From assembly GCF_030445035.2 (NCBI RefSeq), contig NC_080677.1, positions 106,885,513 to 106,949,512 on the forward strand: a stretch of 64,000 nt of DNA, read 5' to 3'. Positions 33,539 through 44,484 of this stretch are shown piece after piece (position 1 is the stretch's first letter; every line of letters starts with the position of its first letter). The stretch is from Dasypus novemcinctus. Taxonomy: Eukaryota; Chordata; Mammalia; Cingulata; Dasypodidae. The position numbers and the translations under genes were made by a program. The notes under the pieces are model-generated. The model saw only the letters and a program-made list of their open reading frames with translations, had not been told where the DNA came from and ran no database searches.

Positions 33539-34084
33539 AACGATTGTCTTTTTTTTATAACTGAAAAAAAAATTTTTTTTGTTAAAAAAGATCTAAATAA
33601 ATTAACTTTGCCTCCTGCTCTTTGTTTCTGTTGCCTTTTGTGGAGAGGCTTCGGAAGAGCTGTTTGTGTGTAACAGGGCAAGGCTTGGCTCGTCTCCATC
33701 CATCGCTGGGGTCAGCTCCGCCCCGGGCTTGGCCACAGCCTGCCGCCAGTTATTCAGGCTAAAGGATTACCCCCAAAGCACAGAGCTGGCAAAATGAGCA
33801 CATTCAGCACCAAAGTCACTTGAATTCTGCAAATCAACCGTCAGAAGTACCAAATTATTTCTTTTGAGGCAAGCAAACAATCAAAAAATATGCAGCCAAT
33901 AACAGACCCGGTCAGGCACATAGGATTAAAAAATATGGAACTTTTCTCATTGCAGGCACAAATCTCTGCAGTACAGTTAGGACCTGACCGTTTAAACCCA
34001 AGTCTCGGGGAAGTGGGGTGTGTGGAGGGACCTGGAGAACTGGCTGGACAAAGCGATTTCAGGGACCCTCGACCAGGGTTGCAG

Positions 34085-34145
34085 GTTGCTCTGGAGATAA
34101 AATGAGATAATGACCCAGCACGGTGTCCCGCTCACAGTGGATTTA
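34085..34145 (+). repeat. MIR tail fragment
   Basis: GAGATAAAATGAGATAATG followed by CAGCACGGTGTCCCGCTCAC looks like a MIR 3' piece. The surrounding 33,610-35,095 is otherwise unrecognised. Confidence 0.4.
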
Positions 34146-35094
34146 CGAGAAACTTCCTTCCCTTCATATCACAATCAGCAACAGGCTTTAAATGCCAGTG
34201 GCCCTGGACCAAGGAACACGGGGATGTAAATTCCTCTTCAGTATAGACCGGACGGCCAGGTCCTTCCTGCAGACTTGCTTGAGTGGGGGGAGAAGGGGGC
34301 GCCGAGCTCCTGAAAGCGGGTGGTCGGGTGCAGCCAGGCAGCCCTCGTTGGTTACTTGGCGACTTGGCGAAGGGGCTGGCCTCCCTGCTAGTCCGAACTC
34401 CTTTAGCTTCCTGTGACAGATGCCAAAGAAAAACCAACTTAAACAAAAAAGGACGGTCCTGGCCCACCTCACTGCCCTGCTTTCCTCAGCTGTCTTCCTT
34501 CTCAGGCATCCTCTTCCTCTCCGTGGGGTGGTGAAGATGACCTCCAGCCTCCCCAGGTTTAGGGAGTTTCGATGCCAGCACAAATTTTAAGGGGGGCTCT
34601 TATTGGCCAGTCCTGGGTAACATGCTCCCACCTTGTTGCTGTGCATGGGACAGCCTCACGTAAAGCACCAGGGCTGAGATGCGGGAGCAAGAGTCCCATG
34701 GTAAGCTGCCCAGCCAAAAAAGTAAAACGTAAATAAAACAAGTAAAAATTTTAAAGATAAAACCTCTACTCCCCAAAACATCCCATGCTATCTGGAGTGC
34801 CATGAAGTTCACGACTTGGCTTGAGGAGACAGTGAGTCCCACCCTCACTGCTGGGCCCCCACCCCAGGCGAGCCTCATCCTGCCAGTCCTTGGAATCTGG
34901 TCCACCTCCCCTCACTGGGTCACCCTGCCCATTTGCTGTTCATTATGTGGCACAGAAATCGGTGCCCTTGCAGCCTCCAGCCACTGGCCCAGTATCAAGA
35001 ATGCTTTCTGGTGTGGCCCAGAAGCTGCCTCTTCCCCTCTTGGCCATAGACCTTCCAGTATTGGAGAGCCCTGTTCCAGCCTCCCTTTGTACTT

Positions 35095-35215
35095 CCTAAG
35101 TGGTATCATTTCAGAGATAAGGAAACAGCGATTTGAAGAGACTAAGGAACCTGCTTAAGGTCACACTCCTAATGAGTGTCACAGTGGGGAAGCAAATCCA
35201 AGCTGCTGGCCCCAA
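35095..35215 (-). repeat. MIR, antisense
   Basis: TTTCAGAGATAAGGAAACAG, GACTAAGGAACCTGCTTAAG and GTCACACTCCTAATGAGTG follow the reverse complement of MIR. Confidence 0.7.
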
Positions 35216-35390
35216 TACATATGGAATCTAAGCGCTTCCACTGGAGAGCTCCACATGCCCCAGCTGACGCCTGGCTGGGAGAAAACCTCCTGACCCCTAC
35301 CTCAGCCCCCAAATCAAGTCGTGGATTCCATATAGAGACACAATCCTGAGGTACCAGGATCCCTGCCCCTTGCTGGATTGGAGCTCCCCG

Positions 35391-35460
35391 CCCCCCCCCC
35401 CCCCCCCCCCGCCCACACACACCTGCTCATTTGTTCCCCACCCTCGCTTCCCGTAAGCAC

Positions 35461-35489
<29 letters not shown>
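35391..35489. repeat. Facing homopolymers: C20 and G29
   Basis: A run of 20 C (35,391-35,410) and one of 29 G (35,461-35,489) are separated by 50 bp. Being complementary, they could pair as a stem, or fold singly as i-motif and G-quadruplex. Lengths of such runs are error-prone in assemblies. Overlapping frames encode only poly-Pro or poly-Gly and are artefacts. Confidence 0.9.
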
Positions 35490-35491
<2 letters not shown>

Positions 35492-35999
35492 ATGGTGCCC
35501 TCAAGAGACCTGGGTCTAGAAGTCGGGGCGGCTGGGAGCACTGGGCAGGGCACCAGGGCAGAAACAAGATTCCACAGAGAATGGGGTGAGTAGAAGGGGT
35601 TAGGAGCAGGGGGCCGATGGAGGTGGGGAGGTGGTGGGCAAGTTCCTTTTCCCCAGCCAGCTGCATCTCCAGGGTGCCAGGGTCCCTTTCCAAGGCCTCT
35701 CCCTGCTTGACCATGGGGGTGGCTGTGCTCCACACTCTATGCCCACTGCCTCTTCTTTTGTCTGCTCCCCTTCCCCACAGCCACAGCTGGCCAGTGGGGC
35801 TGAAGGGGAGCCAGGGCTCTGGGCTAGCAGCTTTTCTCTTCTGACCGTCTTGAATGACTGCCTGGCCTTGGGTGACTGCGTTCACAGCTCTGAGCATTGA
35901 GTGCTTCGTGTGTGCCAAGGGTTGGATCTGCAGAGAATCTGCCCTTCCCCCACTCACCTCGCTTCAGCTTAACCTCTGGCCCCAACCCAGAGGGTGGTT

Positions 36000-36180
36000 A
36001 ACCCTCAAGCAAGTCACTTAATTTCTCTTGCCCTCTGTTTGTCATCTGTGCAATGGGAGTAAAAATTACTACGTTCCTCATAGGTCTTTTTAAGATCAGG
36101 TGAGAAAATGTTATTAGCTCAATGACTGATGTACGGAAAGCACTCAAAGCATGTGGTTGTTCTTACTATTATTAATGTGT
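36000..36180 (+). repeat. MIR
   Basis: CAAGCAAGTCACTTAATTTC, TGTCATCTGTGCAATGGGAG and GTACGGAAAGCACTCAAAGC follow the MIR core to its 3' part. Confidence 0.75.
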
Positions 36181-36640
36181 GAGGGAAGCAAAAGGATGTG
36201 ACTTACTGTAGAGACACTTTCGATGGCCTCTACCCGCCTCTGAGTTCAGCCTGAGCTGCTCCCTGCTCTCCCCTCATCTCTACACTTGTCTGCCTCCGGG
36301 AGCCCTCTCAGCCCAAACTGGGCAGCCCAAAAGGGAGGCGGGGAGCAAAGGCACCAGGGAGCACTTCTCAGCCTGGGAGCGGGGGTCTGTGGATAAATGC
36401 CCCAGTCTGCCCCCCTCTGCAGTGGGATTGAGTCCTGCTTGCACACGATAGCCACCAGGTCAGGGAGCCACTCTTGGATGGTTTCTCCTCCTTCCCCGAC
36501 TCACTCTCCCCTGCCCCTTCACTCCTGCTCCCCAGGATCACCTTCCTGATAAACCACGTGCACCAGAATCCTCGACTTGGCTCTCGTAGCATCTGAAGGA
36601 AGATATTTGCCCAGAAAATGGACATGGATTTGGGTGCGAG

Positions 36641-36775
36641 GGGAGCTGTGAGGCAGGGTGGGTGTGACGGGAGCTGCGAGGCAGGGTGGGTGCGACGGGA
36701 GCTGTGAGGCAGGGTGGGTGCGACGGGAGCTGCGAGGCAGGGTGGGTGCGACGGGAGCTGTGAGGCAGAGTTCCA
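36641..36775. repeat. 28-bp minisatellite, about 4.6 copies
   Basis: Unit of 28 bp beginning GGGAGCTGTGAGGCAGGGTG, at 36,641, 36,669, 36,697, 36,725 and a partial fifth at 36,753. Odd copies carry CTGTGAG and even copies CTGCGAG, giving a 56-bp alternating pattern. - strand frames over it (peptides repeating Thr-Leu-Pro/Ser-His) come from the repeat, since 28 is not a multiple of three. Confidence 0.95.
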
Positions 36776-37029
36776 GAAGGTGCAGGAGCCACAACCAAAG
36801 CTCAGAGGAAGACTGAGTCCCCAGGAATGAGCCCCAAGAGAGGGGCCCTTGGGAAGAGAGGAACCCCCGCAGAGAGCTTGAGACAAGAGAGGGGGCAAGG
36901 ACAGGAAGAGGAATCCACTAAGATGGAAGACTCATAAGATGAAGAAAGAGGGAGGAGGAGAATGAAAAGAAGAGTACCCAAAGTTAACACCTTCTGATTA
37001 CTGACAGGGAGAAAAGCTGTTCCCAATCA

Positions 37030-38940
37030 AAGTCTCCGTTATTGAATCGTTTCCCCATGAACTACCTTCTTAGAATAACGGGACCTAACAATGACAGTTC
37101 TTTCTTCCACTGGGCCCCCCACGTCCCCTGTTCCACCTGTCCACCAGCTCATGTAGGGGTTTCCCCTCCACCTCCCTGAGGCAGGGTCTTGTCACCCAGT
37201 GCCTGGCTCAGTGTCCAGCACAACACAGACCTTCCACTCTCGTTTGGTGACCAAAGAACTGACACTCTTGTATAACAAGCCTATTATTTACAAGTTTAAC
37301 AAGTTCTGCAAAAAACCTGAAAACAGCACTATTAAGGAATTAAAATTTTTGTTAGAATTTGGCTCATTCATAATCCACTCAGCCAACCCCCTTTTATTTT
37401 TTTTTAGTTCAAAGATAGAGATCAAAGGCAACTGCAAAAGAACTTTGAAGCAATGAAGGAATCTGAATATGGACTCTGTTTTATAATATAATAGATGGTA
37501 AGGAATCTTGTTAATCTTATTAGGTGAGATGATGGCATGGTGGTTAATTAATTTTAAATGCTTCCTTATTTGCTAGAGATGCAAACTGGAGTATTTTAAA
37601 GTAAAATGTCCTGATGGTTGGGATTTACCTTAAAATACTTGAGAAAATAAAAGTGAAGGGCTGAACAGTATCCATGGAATGTTGATAATGGTTAAAGCCA
37701 GGTGACAGGTGCACGAGAGTTCCTTATCCTAGCCCCTCTACTTTGGGGTAAGCTTTTTTTGACAAGGTACATTTGCTGCCGCTGGCCCGCCCTCCATCCG
37801 CCATCCTGGGCATTGTGCAGCATTGGGAAGGAGGAGAAGGAGGGTGAAGGGAAGAGGAAGAAGGAGAATCTGATGTGGAGCCCAGCTGTATTTAACTTCG
37901 CATTTGAATTCACTGCCTGGCAGATGTCCCTGGGCCTTAGGGGGACAGCAGACTGTCAGTGTGGGTGTGAAACAGTGAGCAAAACAGAGCTTTAGCAAAC
38001 CAAACAGGGAGAGAGTGGTGAGAGCCAGCTGCAAGATGCTGGAGAGGCAAGTGCTGAGACTCACAGGAGAAGACACAGGAGCAGCTGAGAGCCCCATCTC
38101 TCCAGCCTCAGGCTGCCCTGTGGAAGCCGACTCACCCCTGCCTCTCCCCAAAGGGAAATCATGGCGCCCCAGCTTTGCAGCCATCCCTCCACGTTAGATG
38201 CGCTGTATAGGGAGAGAAGCCCTCAGGCCACTTGTGAAGGCAAAGGGGGTTCCTGTCTCCTCCACCCTTTTAGTTATTGTAAACTGAGGCGCCTTATCCC
38301 TATGTCCCTATGTCCCAAACCTGGCCCCTGGTGTTTCTGAGACGTGCAGCCCTGTGCTGGCTCATCCATTTCTCGCTTGCTTCCTTCAGGCCCCTCCCGA
38401 TGCCACCCCAGTCCCCAACACACACCCTGGAGATAAGCTTCAGGAAATGCAGAGAACTGGGCTGAGCTGAGGGTGCGGCAGGCCCAGGGGTGCACTGAGA
38501 AGGCAGCAGGGCTTCCTCCTGAGGGTTTGCCCTCAGCCAGCCAGCCAGGCCCCTGGGCACTGAGTGCGGCTGAACCAGCCATGGTTTTCCTCTCACAGTT
38601 GGCTTTTCTTCTCGGGCAGGCATCTCGAAGAGAGATCACAGAGCAGAAAACCAGCCCTGACTGCGCCCGTGATTCCTGGGCATACGTCCTCCTTCCAGCT
38701 CCTCTGCTCACCACACGTGGGGTAACTAGCAGCTGCAGGGTGAGCCAAAGGAAGCGGAGCCTGGGACAGCAGAGAAGGGGAAGACCGCACACGCTTCCTC
38801 AGTGGGGCGTGGACTCTGACCCCAAATCTGGAACTAGTCTTCACAGCCCTGCAATTATTGGGGGTTCAGGGAAATCATCCAGGAACTACCCTCCATACTT
38901 CATGGGGGAGGATTTATGATCCTTCCCACCCCGGGAGCAT
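37030..38940. other. Stretch without recognised features
   Basis: I see no repeat or gene I can name here. A purine-rich patch lies at about 37,825-37,870. Open frames on both strands near 37.7-38.9 kb overlap each other, lack splice or family support, and are treated as chance. Confidence 0.5.
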
Positions 38941-38944
38941 GGCC

Positions 38945-39065
38945 GTGTGTTTATTAGTCATCCCATCTGTTGGACAATGGAACTGAGACCCAGAGGCCAC
39001 ACAGGACTTGCCCAAAGACTCGTCTCTGAGACATAGAGCCTGGGCTTCCTGAATCGCAATATCCA
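38945..39065 (-). repeat. MIR, antisense
   Basis: ATGGAACTGAGACCCAGAGG and GGACTTGCCCAAAGACTCG fit the reverse complement of MIR. Confidence 0.6.
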
Positions 39066-39484
39066 GCTATCTTTTTCTTTACCCGTGCCATCCCTACCCC
39101 AAACACTCACATATAGATCTCCAAGCATCTTCTGTTTGTCACCCTACACCCACTCACCCCATCAGAAGAACAGTCAGAAAAGCACCTGCTGGCCATATCG
39201 CTGTCCTAATGTTGAGGACCCTGCGAGCTGGGTTGGCTGAACACAAGCACAATGTAAGTAGATGCCTGCACTTGAGTGTCACCAGGGTTTGCCCAAGTTC
39301 TGCAGACCTTCCCCATCAGTGTTGCCTGAAGCGCCCTCTATTTGCCACCCATCCTCCTGTTTCTCTTAGGTGAAGAGCTCTTTAAATCAGTCATCAATTA
39401 CCTCTCCTCACCCATCTAACCTCCTTAACGGCCACTCATTTTCCTTGTATATTGGATTATTAATATTTACACACACACATGCAC

Positions 39485-39615
39485 CCCACAAGAATGTAAG
39501 CTCTAGGCAAGCAGGGATTTTGTTCTTGGTCTGTTCTGTTTACTAATATATCCCCAGTGCCAAGGGCAGATTCTAGCACAGAATAGGTGTGAAACAAATA
39601 TTTGTTGACTGATTC
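39485..39615 (+). repeat. L2 3'-end fragment
   Basis: AGAATGTAAGCTCTAGGCAA, ATATCCCCAGTGCCAAGGGC and AAACAAATATTTGTTGACTG match the L2 terminus. Confidence 0.75.
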
Positions 39616-39874
39616 AGTGTCCAACTTCCAAGAGCCGAGGCCCTGGGTACACTTTGCATTTGGCCCATTGAGTTTAGGAAAAAGAAAAGAACCTTGAGGG
39701 GAGGTAGAATTCTGAGCAGTCTATACACTTAGATGATCACAAGCCAGAAGTGGCTGCTAAAGTCTTGTCACAGGGACAAGATTTGAGGGAGATTGGGTGC
39801 CAACAGGTAGACTCTAAAACAAGGCAAATTTGGGCTTAGTATCACAACTGGAGCTGCCCTGCAGTGGAAGCGCT

Positions 39875-40860
39875 GTGGGTGGATTGTTGCAGTTATGCTG
39901 TTCATGAGTCACGCCTTCTGGTATCTACCCCCCTAGGAAGTCTCCTCCCACACTGTCTCTTGGCTTGGCCATGTAACTTGCTTTCCCCAATGAGACAATG
40001 GAAAATAAGACACAAGCAGAGGCTGGAAAAGTAACTTGTACACAGAAGCTTGTCCTCTCTTGCCACTGGTAACCCTTCAGCCACCAAGTGAACAAGCTCA
40101 GGCTTGCCTCCTCAAGGTTGAGGGACCACATGGAGAGTGGACCAAGCTATCTTACCACATGAGTGAGGCCATCTGTGATGGGTAATTTCATGTGTCCACT
40201 TGGCACAGTTATACTGTCCAGTTCTTTCATCGAGCAAGCCCTGCCTTGATTGTTACTGTGAGGGTATTTCATGGATTTAAATCATTAGTCAGTTGATGGC
40301 ATCCATGGCTGATAACATCTACAATCAACAAAGGAGACTGCCTTCAGCAATGAGAGGAGTCTCCTCCTCCAAACAGTTGAAGGCTTTACAGAGAGAACTG
40401 AAGATTTCAGCAGTCAGATCTAGAAGAGTTTCTATCTCCACTTCAGACAGCTTCTCCTGGGGAATTTATAATCACGTTCATCAGTGTTCCCGATTTGCAG
40501 CTTCTCCTGGGGAATTCAATGTCATCTCCCTCAGAGTTTCCACCTGCAGCCTGCCCTATGAAATTCAGACTTGTCAATCTCTACAGGAGTGAGGCAATTC
40601 CTATAATAAATCTCTTAATATTTACATATTATATCTATCTAAATCTATATCTATATCTAGCTAGCTATCCTGTGTGTTTCTCTGGAGAACCCTAATATGC
40701 CATCATAGACTATCCAGCCTCAGCCTATCTAGCCAAGACCAGAAGAAGCACCCAGTCAACCTACAGAATCACAAGAAATAATAAGTGATTGTTGTATGAA
40801 GTCGCTGAATTTAGGGGTATTTTGTTACACAGGACAAGCAAACTAATACAGGGCACCTTG
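39875..40860 (+). repeat. Old interspersed repeat split by an insertion
   Basis: The halves 39,875-40,173 and 40,705-40,860 together resemble the 9,030-9,500 repeat. The break is filled by a 525-bp element at 40,174-40,698 between GCCATC duplications. Family not assigned. Confidence 0.55.
40168..40704 (+). mobile_element. Inserted 525-bp repeat with 6-bp target duplication
   Basis: Starts TGTGATGGGTAATTTCATG and ends TTTCTCTGGAGAACCCTAAT, between GCCATC at 40,168-40,173 and 40,699-40,704. Inside, CAGCTTCTCCTGGGGAATT occurs twice (near 40,448 and 40,498). It resembles a common eutherian repeat with the same start and end motifs that I cannot name safely. The open frame 40,293-40,592 is part of it. 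Confidence 0.6.
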
Positions 40861-40914
40861 GAAGGTAGCGAGTTCCACATCACTGGAGATGTTCAAGCGG
40901 AAGATGATGACCTC

Positions 40915-41275
40915 CAGTTAGGGATTGTATTGCCTAGGACTCTTATTTGCAAGTGACAGAAACCTCAGAAACCTGAAGTGAACTGGTTAAAACATACCAA
41001 AAGGAATTTATTGGCACAAATAATCGAAAAGTTCAGATGTGCATGTTCAGACTCAAACCATGTCAACAAGAATCCTTCTCTCAGCTCTGCTGCCTTCAAT
41101 ATTGGCTTCATCCTTAGGTGATGGCAAGGATGGACACCAGTAACTCCAGGCAGTATGGCAGCTCCTGAGGAATGAGAACTTCTTCTTCCGACTGCCCCTG
41201 GGCTGCTTGGATCGCATGCTTATTGCTGAACCAATCACAATGGCCAGAAGGATGCAGTACTCTGATTAGTTAGGT
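40915..41275. repeat. Unassigned old interspersed repeat
   Basis: TATTTGCAAGTGACAGAAAC, AACTGGTTAAAACATACC and GGAATTTATTGGCACAAATA look like an old DNA-transposon-type repeat; I cannot assign the family. 41,275-41,860 is unrecognised. Confidence 0.4.
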
Positions 41276-41859
41276 TTGAATTGCCCCACTTGGAATGAGA
41301 ATGAGGCAGGAGACGTTTCCCAAAGGAAAAGAGGTTTCTTTTACCAAAAAGGCAGAAACAGCAGGTGACCCCTCCAAGAATGCACTGAGCTTCTCTTGCC
41401 TGGCCCCTCTGTATCCTGACAGCTTTCCAGAGCCTTGTTCTTTCTGAGAGAAAAAGAGAGGAAACTCAGCTTTGACTCTTTTCATCCTAGGAACCCACAC
41501 CAGCTCTGGCTGCCTCTTAACTTCAACCACACACAACCAGTATTAAATAAAAAATAATTTTTGCCCCCAGGCTTAGAAAAGGGCAGACTAATTGTCCTTG
41601 GCTCTGAGAGCTGCTTCTGTTAAGAATGGGCCACATTTTTGTTATTGGTTATAATGGATTGGACCTTTATATTAAATCATCCAAATTGTCACTGCAGTCA
41701 TTGTGGTTATTTTACTGGTCTCTCTCCTTTGTCTGGGGTCACTCTTTCTGTTGGGAAAATTGGTTCTTTTTTCTTTCCTCCCTTAATGGAACTCATGTTC
41801 CTGACACTTTATATTATAAGGGATGGCTGATCTGGCTACTTTACAATCAGAGGCACCTT

Positions 41860-42005
41860 ACCATGGAAAAAAGAATTTCACATACATTATTGCATTTGGT
41901 TCCCACAACAACCAGGGTAGAGGACAGCAAATAGTGTCAAACTCATTTTCTATAGATATGGAAATAGACCCCAGAGAGGTTAAGTACCGGCTAACAGTCA
42001 TATAA
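41860..42005 (-). repeat. MIR, antisense
   Basis: CATTATTGCATTTGGTTCCC, CAACAACCAGGGTAGAGG and CAGAGAGGTTAAGTACCGGC fit the reverse complement of MIR. Confidence 0.7.
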
Positions 42006-42054
42006 TTATGTTGCCTTGGGTAGCAGGAAAATACTGGCAAGGAATAAGCAGGCA

Positions 42055-42092
42055 TTTATTCAAGGCTTTATTTAACAAGATCAAGCTTTATT
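42055..42092 (-). terminator. Cluster of three poly(A) hexamers on the - strand
   Basis: AATAAA occurs on the - strand at 42,055-42,060, 42,067-42,072 and 42,087-42,092. Upstream on that strand the DNA is non-repetitive to about 43.8 kb. This could mark the 3' end of a - strand transcript; no exon structure can be shown. Confidence 0.3.
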
Positions 42093-43850
42093 GCTGCAAA
42101 GCTACCGCAGGGTCACTTTCCCAGCTCCACTTCATGTTACTGCAAAACATGTACTACAGTAGCTTGGAAGGACCAAAACACAAGCACGGAGTCGCGGTGC
42201 CACCGAAGGCCGTGACAGAGCCCTGCCCGGCGTGCCTGCACTTGGGCTCACCCACGAGCAAATCCAAGAGGTGAAGAGCAGGCCTTGGCTCAGGGCAGGC
42301 ACCTAGGGGCCCACACCTATGGCTCGACCCTGCTCTGGAGCTCCTCCACCCCTACCCAGCTGCTTCTCTCCTCCATGGGGCTGGTAACCTTGGGCGGGGT
42401 GGGGCTCTGGTCACAGAGAGGGCAGAGGCAAGTCTGGTAGGGCCGGGAGTGCTGGAGAAATCCCCTGTTCTCAGGCCTCATCTCAAGTCCTGAATGGAAA
42501 CTACAGCTTGAAATGGCGGGGGGTTCCCTTCCAAGGACTCGCCTCTGCCCACCCATCACCTTGCCTTCCCTCTCTGTTCCTAGCCCCTGCACTGCAGGAC
42601 CTGGACAGAGCGACAGCTAGCGGTCTGCCTTGGTTTTCTCACAACTCATAAATCCTACTCGTTAACAAAGGAAGAAAGAGAGCCAAGGTGGTCAGAGGAG
42701 ACGGTGTCACCACTGTCCCTCCAGTTGTGGGAGGAAGAAACTCTGAGAAAGTGGATCCCCCCCCAATTCCTTGCCCTGCCCTTAGGAACCTCAGGCAATC
42801 CTCTCCTGGCTGGACGCCCTGCCTGGGTCCTGGGTGAACCACAGGGTAGCAGGGTCAAGGGCTGGGCAGGAGGGAAGGGGTCCAGTCCCAGGAGCACTCT
42901 AGAAACCACTCTGCTTCGGCCCCAGGCCCCACTCTGGGGTTTGGGTAGGACACAGCCCTTCCCAGCATCTTTGTCTGAGGTGAACAGGACAGGACTTATT
43001 AAATCCTGCAAGAGCCAGAAGAGAAGGGGCCCCCTCAGCTCATTCGGCCTGGGCCTAGGCAAAGACTGATGAGCAGGCTGTGCTGCTGGGAGGCAACTAT
43101 TCTGGAATTCCTTGCCAGGCAGCAAAGAAAAAAGAGGTGCCAGAATTTCATCTATCTAATAGGATTTGTTTTTTCCCCTACAGGAGAAAAACCCAATCAC
43201 ACCTCCTCCCAATTGGAATATCTGCAATTACCCACCCCAACCCCGTAAGTGGAAAAAGAACGCCAGGGCTAATCAAATGACATCACTCTGGGAACCCAAC
43301 GCATCCCAGCGCCAATCTTTTTGAAAAGCCCCATATGGGAAGCTACAAATTCAATTTGTCTTGTCTAGGGGAAAAGTGAGTTTTAAACATGTTGTCAAAA
43401 ATGCTATCTTATGTACCAGACATTAGTGATCCAGAACAAACATCTTGGGAGAAAAATTACTCTGCAAACTTCAAGTATGAGGCTGCCAAAGAATTGGGAA
43501 TTTATGCCGCAATCCAAGCACAGAGAGTCCACACTGGACACCCACGTGTCCCAGACTGGACCCCAGAAGACTGGGTGCCTCAGGAAGAGCTCTGGTTCCT
43601 GAGGGTCCAGCTCAGCAGCTTCCCTCCAGGACACCCCGGCACAGCTCCCCAGACCTGCAGTGTCAGCTTCTTCCTCCTGGGCTGGGCTGCCAAGGCCTGA
43701 AGAACTGTAACTTGGGTTTGCCCTTGGAGCCAGCCTGGCCAGAGAAGAAGCTCAGTTTCCACTGGGCTTCCAAGCCGGACAGACACTGATGCTGTTAGAA
43801 GGACAGCTTACAAACCCTGGAGGGCACTGGATGTTCTCTTCCAGGACAGG
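42093..43850. other. Non-repetitive stretch without a supported gene
   Basis: No repeat is recognised. Frames of about 60-160 codons exist on both strands (for example 42,655-43,125 on - and 43,389-43,700 on +), but none resembles a known family. An isolated segment 43,184-43,225 between TTCCCCTACAG and GTAAGTGG looks like an exon but has no partners. Treated as unresolved. Confidence 0.4.
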
Positions 43851-43857
43851 CTGGTGG

Positions 43858-44475
43858 TGTAGAAAGCTCCTGGGATTGGAAGTTGGGTTCTAATCCCAAC
43901 TCTGATGGTAGCTGGCCAGTGCCAAGTGACTTAGGCAAGTCCCTTCCACTCTTTAGACCTTAGTTGATAAAACAGGGAGTTGGATTTAAATGACATCCAG
44001 AGTCTCTTTTAGGAAGCAGACTTGGCCCAGTGGTTAGGGCCTCTGTCTACCACATGGGAGGTCTGCAGTTCAAACCCCGGGCCTCCTTGACCCGTGTGGA
44101 GCTGACCCATGCACAGTGCTGATGCACGCAAGGAGTGCCCTGCCACGCAGGGGTGTCCCCGTGTAGTGGAGCCCCACGCATAAGGAGTGCACCCCGTAAG
44201 GAGAGCCACCCAGCACAAAAGAAAGTGCAGCCTGCCCAGGAATGGTGCCACACACACAGAGAGCTGACACAACAAGATGACGCAACAACAACAAAAAGAA
44301 ACACAGATTCCTGTGCTGCTGACAACAGAAGCAGACAAAGAAGAACATGCAGCAGATGGACACAGAGAACAGACAACTGGGGTGGGCGGGGGAAGGGGAG
44401 AGAAATAAAATAAATAAATCTTTAAAAAAAAACCAGTCTCTTTCAATTCTATAACTAACATCTTTGCTCTCTTTC
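43858..44475 (+). repeat. MIR-type SINE split by a DAS SINE
   Basis: 43,858-44,009 (GGGTTCTAATCCCAACTCTG, GTGACTTAGGCAAGTCCCTT) is continued after 44,434 by AGTCTCTTTCAATTCTATAA, the expected MIR3-like end. Confidence 0.65.
44001..44443 (+). mobile_element. Long DAS-type SINE, sense, with 9-bp target duplication
   Basis: About 425 bp (44,010-44,434). The tRNA-like head reads GACTTGGCCCAGTGGTTAGG (A box side) and AGTTCAAACCCCGGGCC (B box), followed by the GC-rich body, a CAACAACAAC segment and an (AAAT)n/A tail. AGTCTCTTT flanks both sides (44,001-44,009; 44,435-44,443). Frames on the - strand across it are not genes. Confidence 0.88.
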
Positions 44476-44484
44476 AGGAGTCTG

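Larger units (their letters stand above)
19086..33563 (+). other. LEP: LEP gene span (leptin), three exons
   Basis: The transcription unit is inferred from the promoter near 19,057, a non-coding exon 1 (about 19,086-19,117), exon 2 (28,980-29,151) and exon 3 (30,936 to about 33,563). Intron 1 is about 9.86 kb (19,118-28,979) and intron 2 is 1,784 bp (29,152-30,935); both use GT...AG. This is the standard mammalian LEP layout: a tiny untranslated first exon far upstream, the start codon near the 5' end of exon 2, and most of the protein plus a long 3'UTR in exon 3. Leptin is secreted mainly by adipocytes and signals through LEPR to JAK2/STAT3. No other protein gene was found in the window. The neighbours known in human (LRRC4/MIR129-1 upstream, RBM28 downstream) were not seen and would be expected outside it. 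Confidence 0.95.
31296..33563 (+). other. LEP: LEP 3'UTR
   Basis: About 2.27 kb follows the stop codon before the likely cleavage site. Much of it reads as conserved leptin 3'UTR, for example the stretches near 31,740-31,800 and 32,040-32,160. It includes an AU-rich nonamer, an internal AATAAA (32,773) and a distal AATAAA (33,533). An L2-like relic can be discerned at about 32,690-32,870. No long insertion of a lineage-specific repeat interrupts it. Confidence 0.8.

Noticed and set aside
35314..35957. Poly-Pro/poly-Gly frames of 139-176 codons
   Set aside because: They depend on the C20 and G29 homopolymers and shift frame with run length.
36368..36898. - strand repeat protein with Thr/Pro/Ser/His periodicity
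   Set aside because: It is the complement of a 28-bp minisatellite; no conserved start, signal or neighbours.
43184..43225. Isolated exon-like segment between a good acceptor and GTAAGTGG donor
   Set aside because: No partner exon or conserved peptide; splice-like motifs of this quality occur by chance in tens of kilobases.
43389..43700. 103-codon + frame beginning MLSKMLSYVPD
   Set aside because: No family resemblance and no promoter or splice context; length is compatible with chance.
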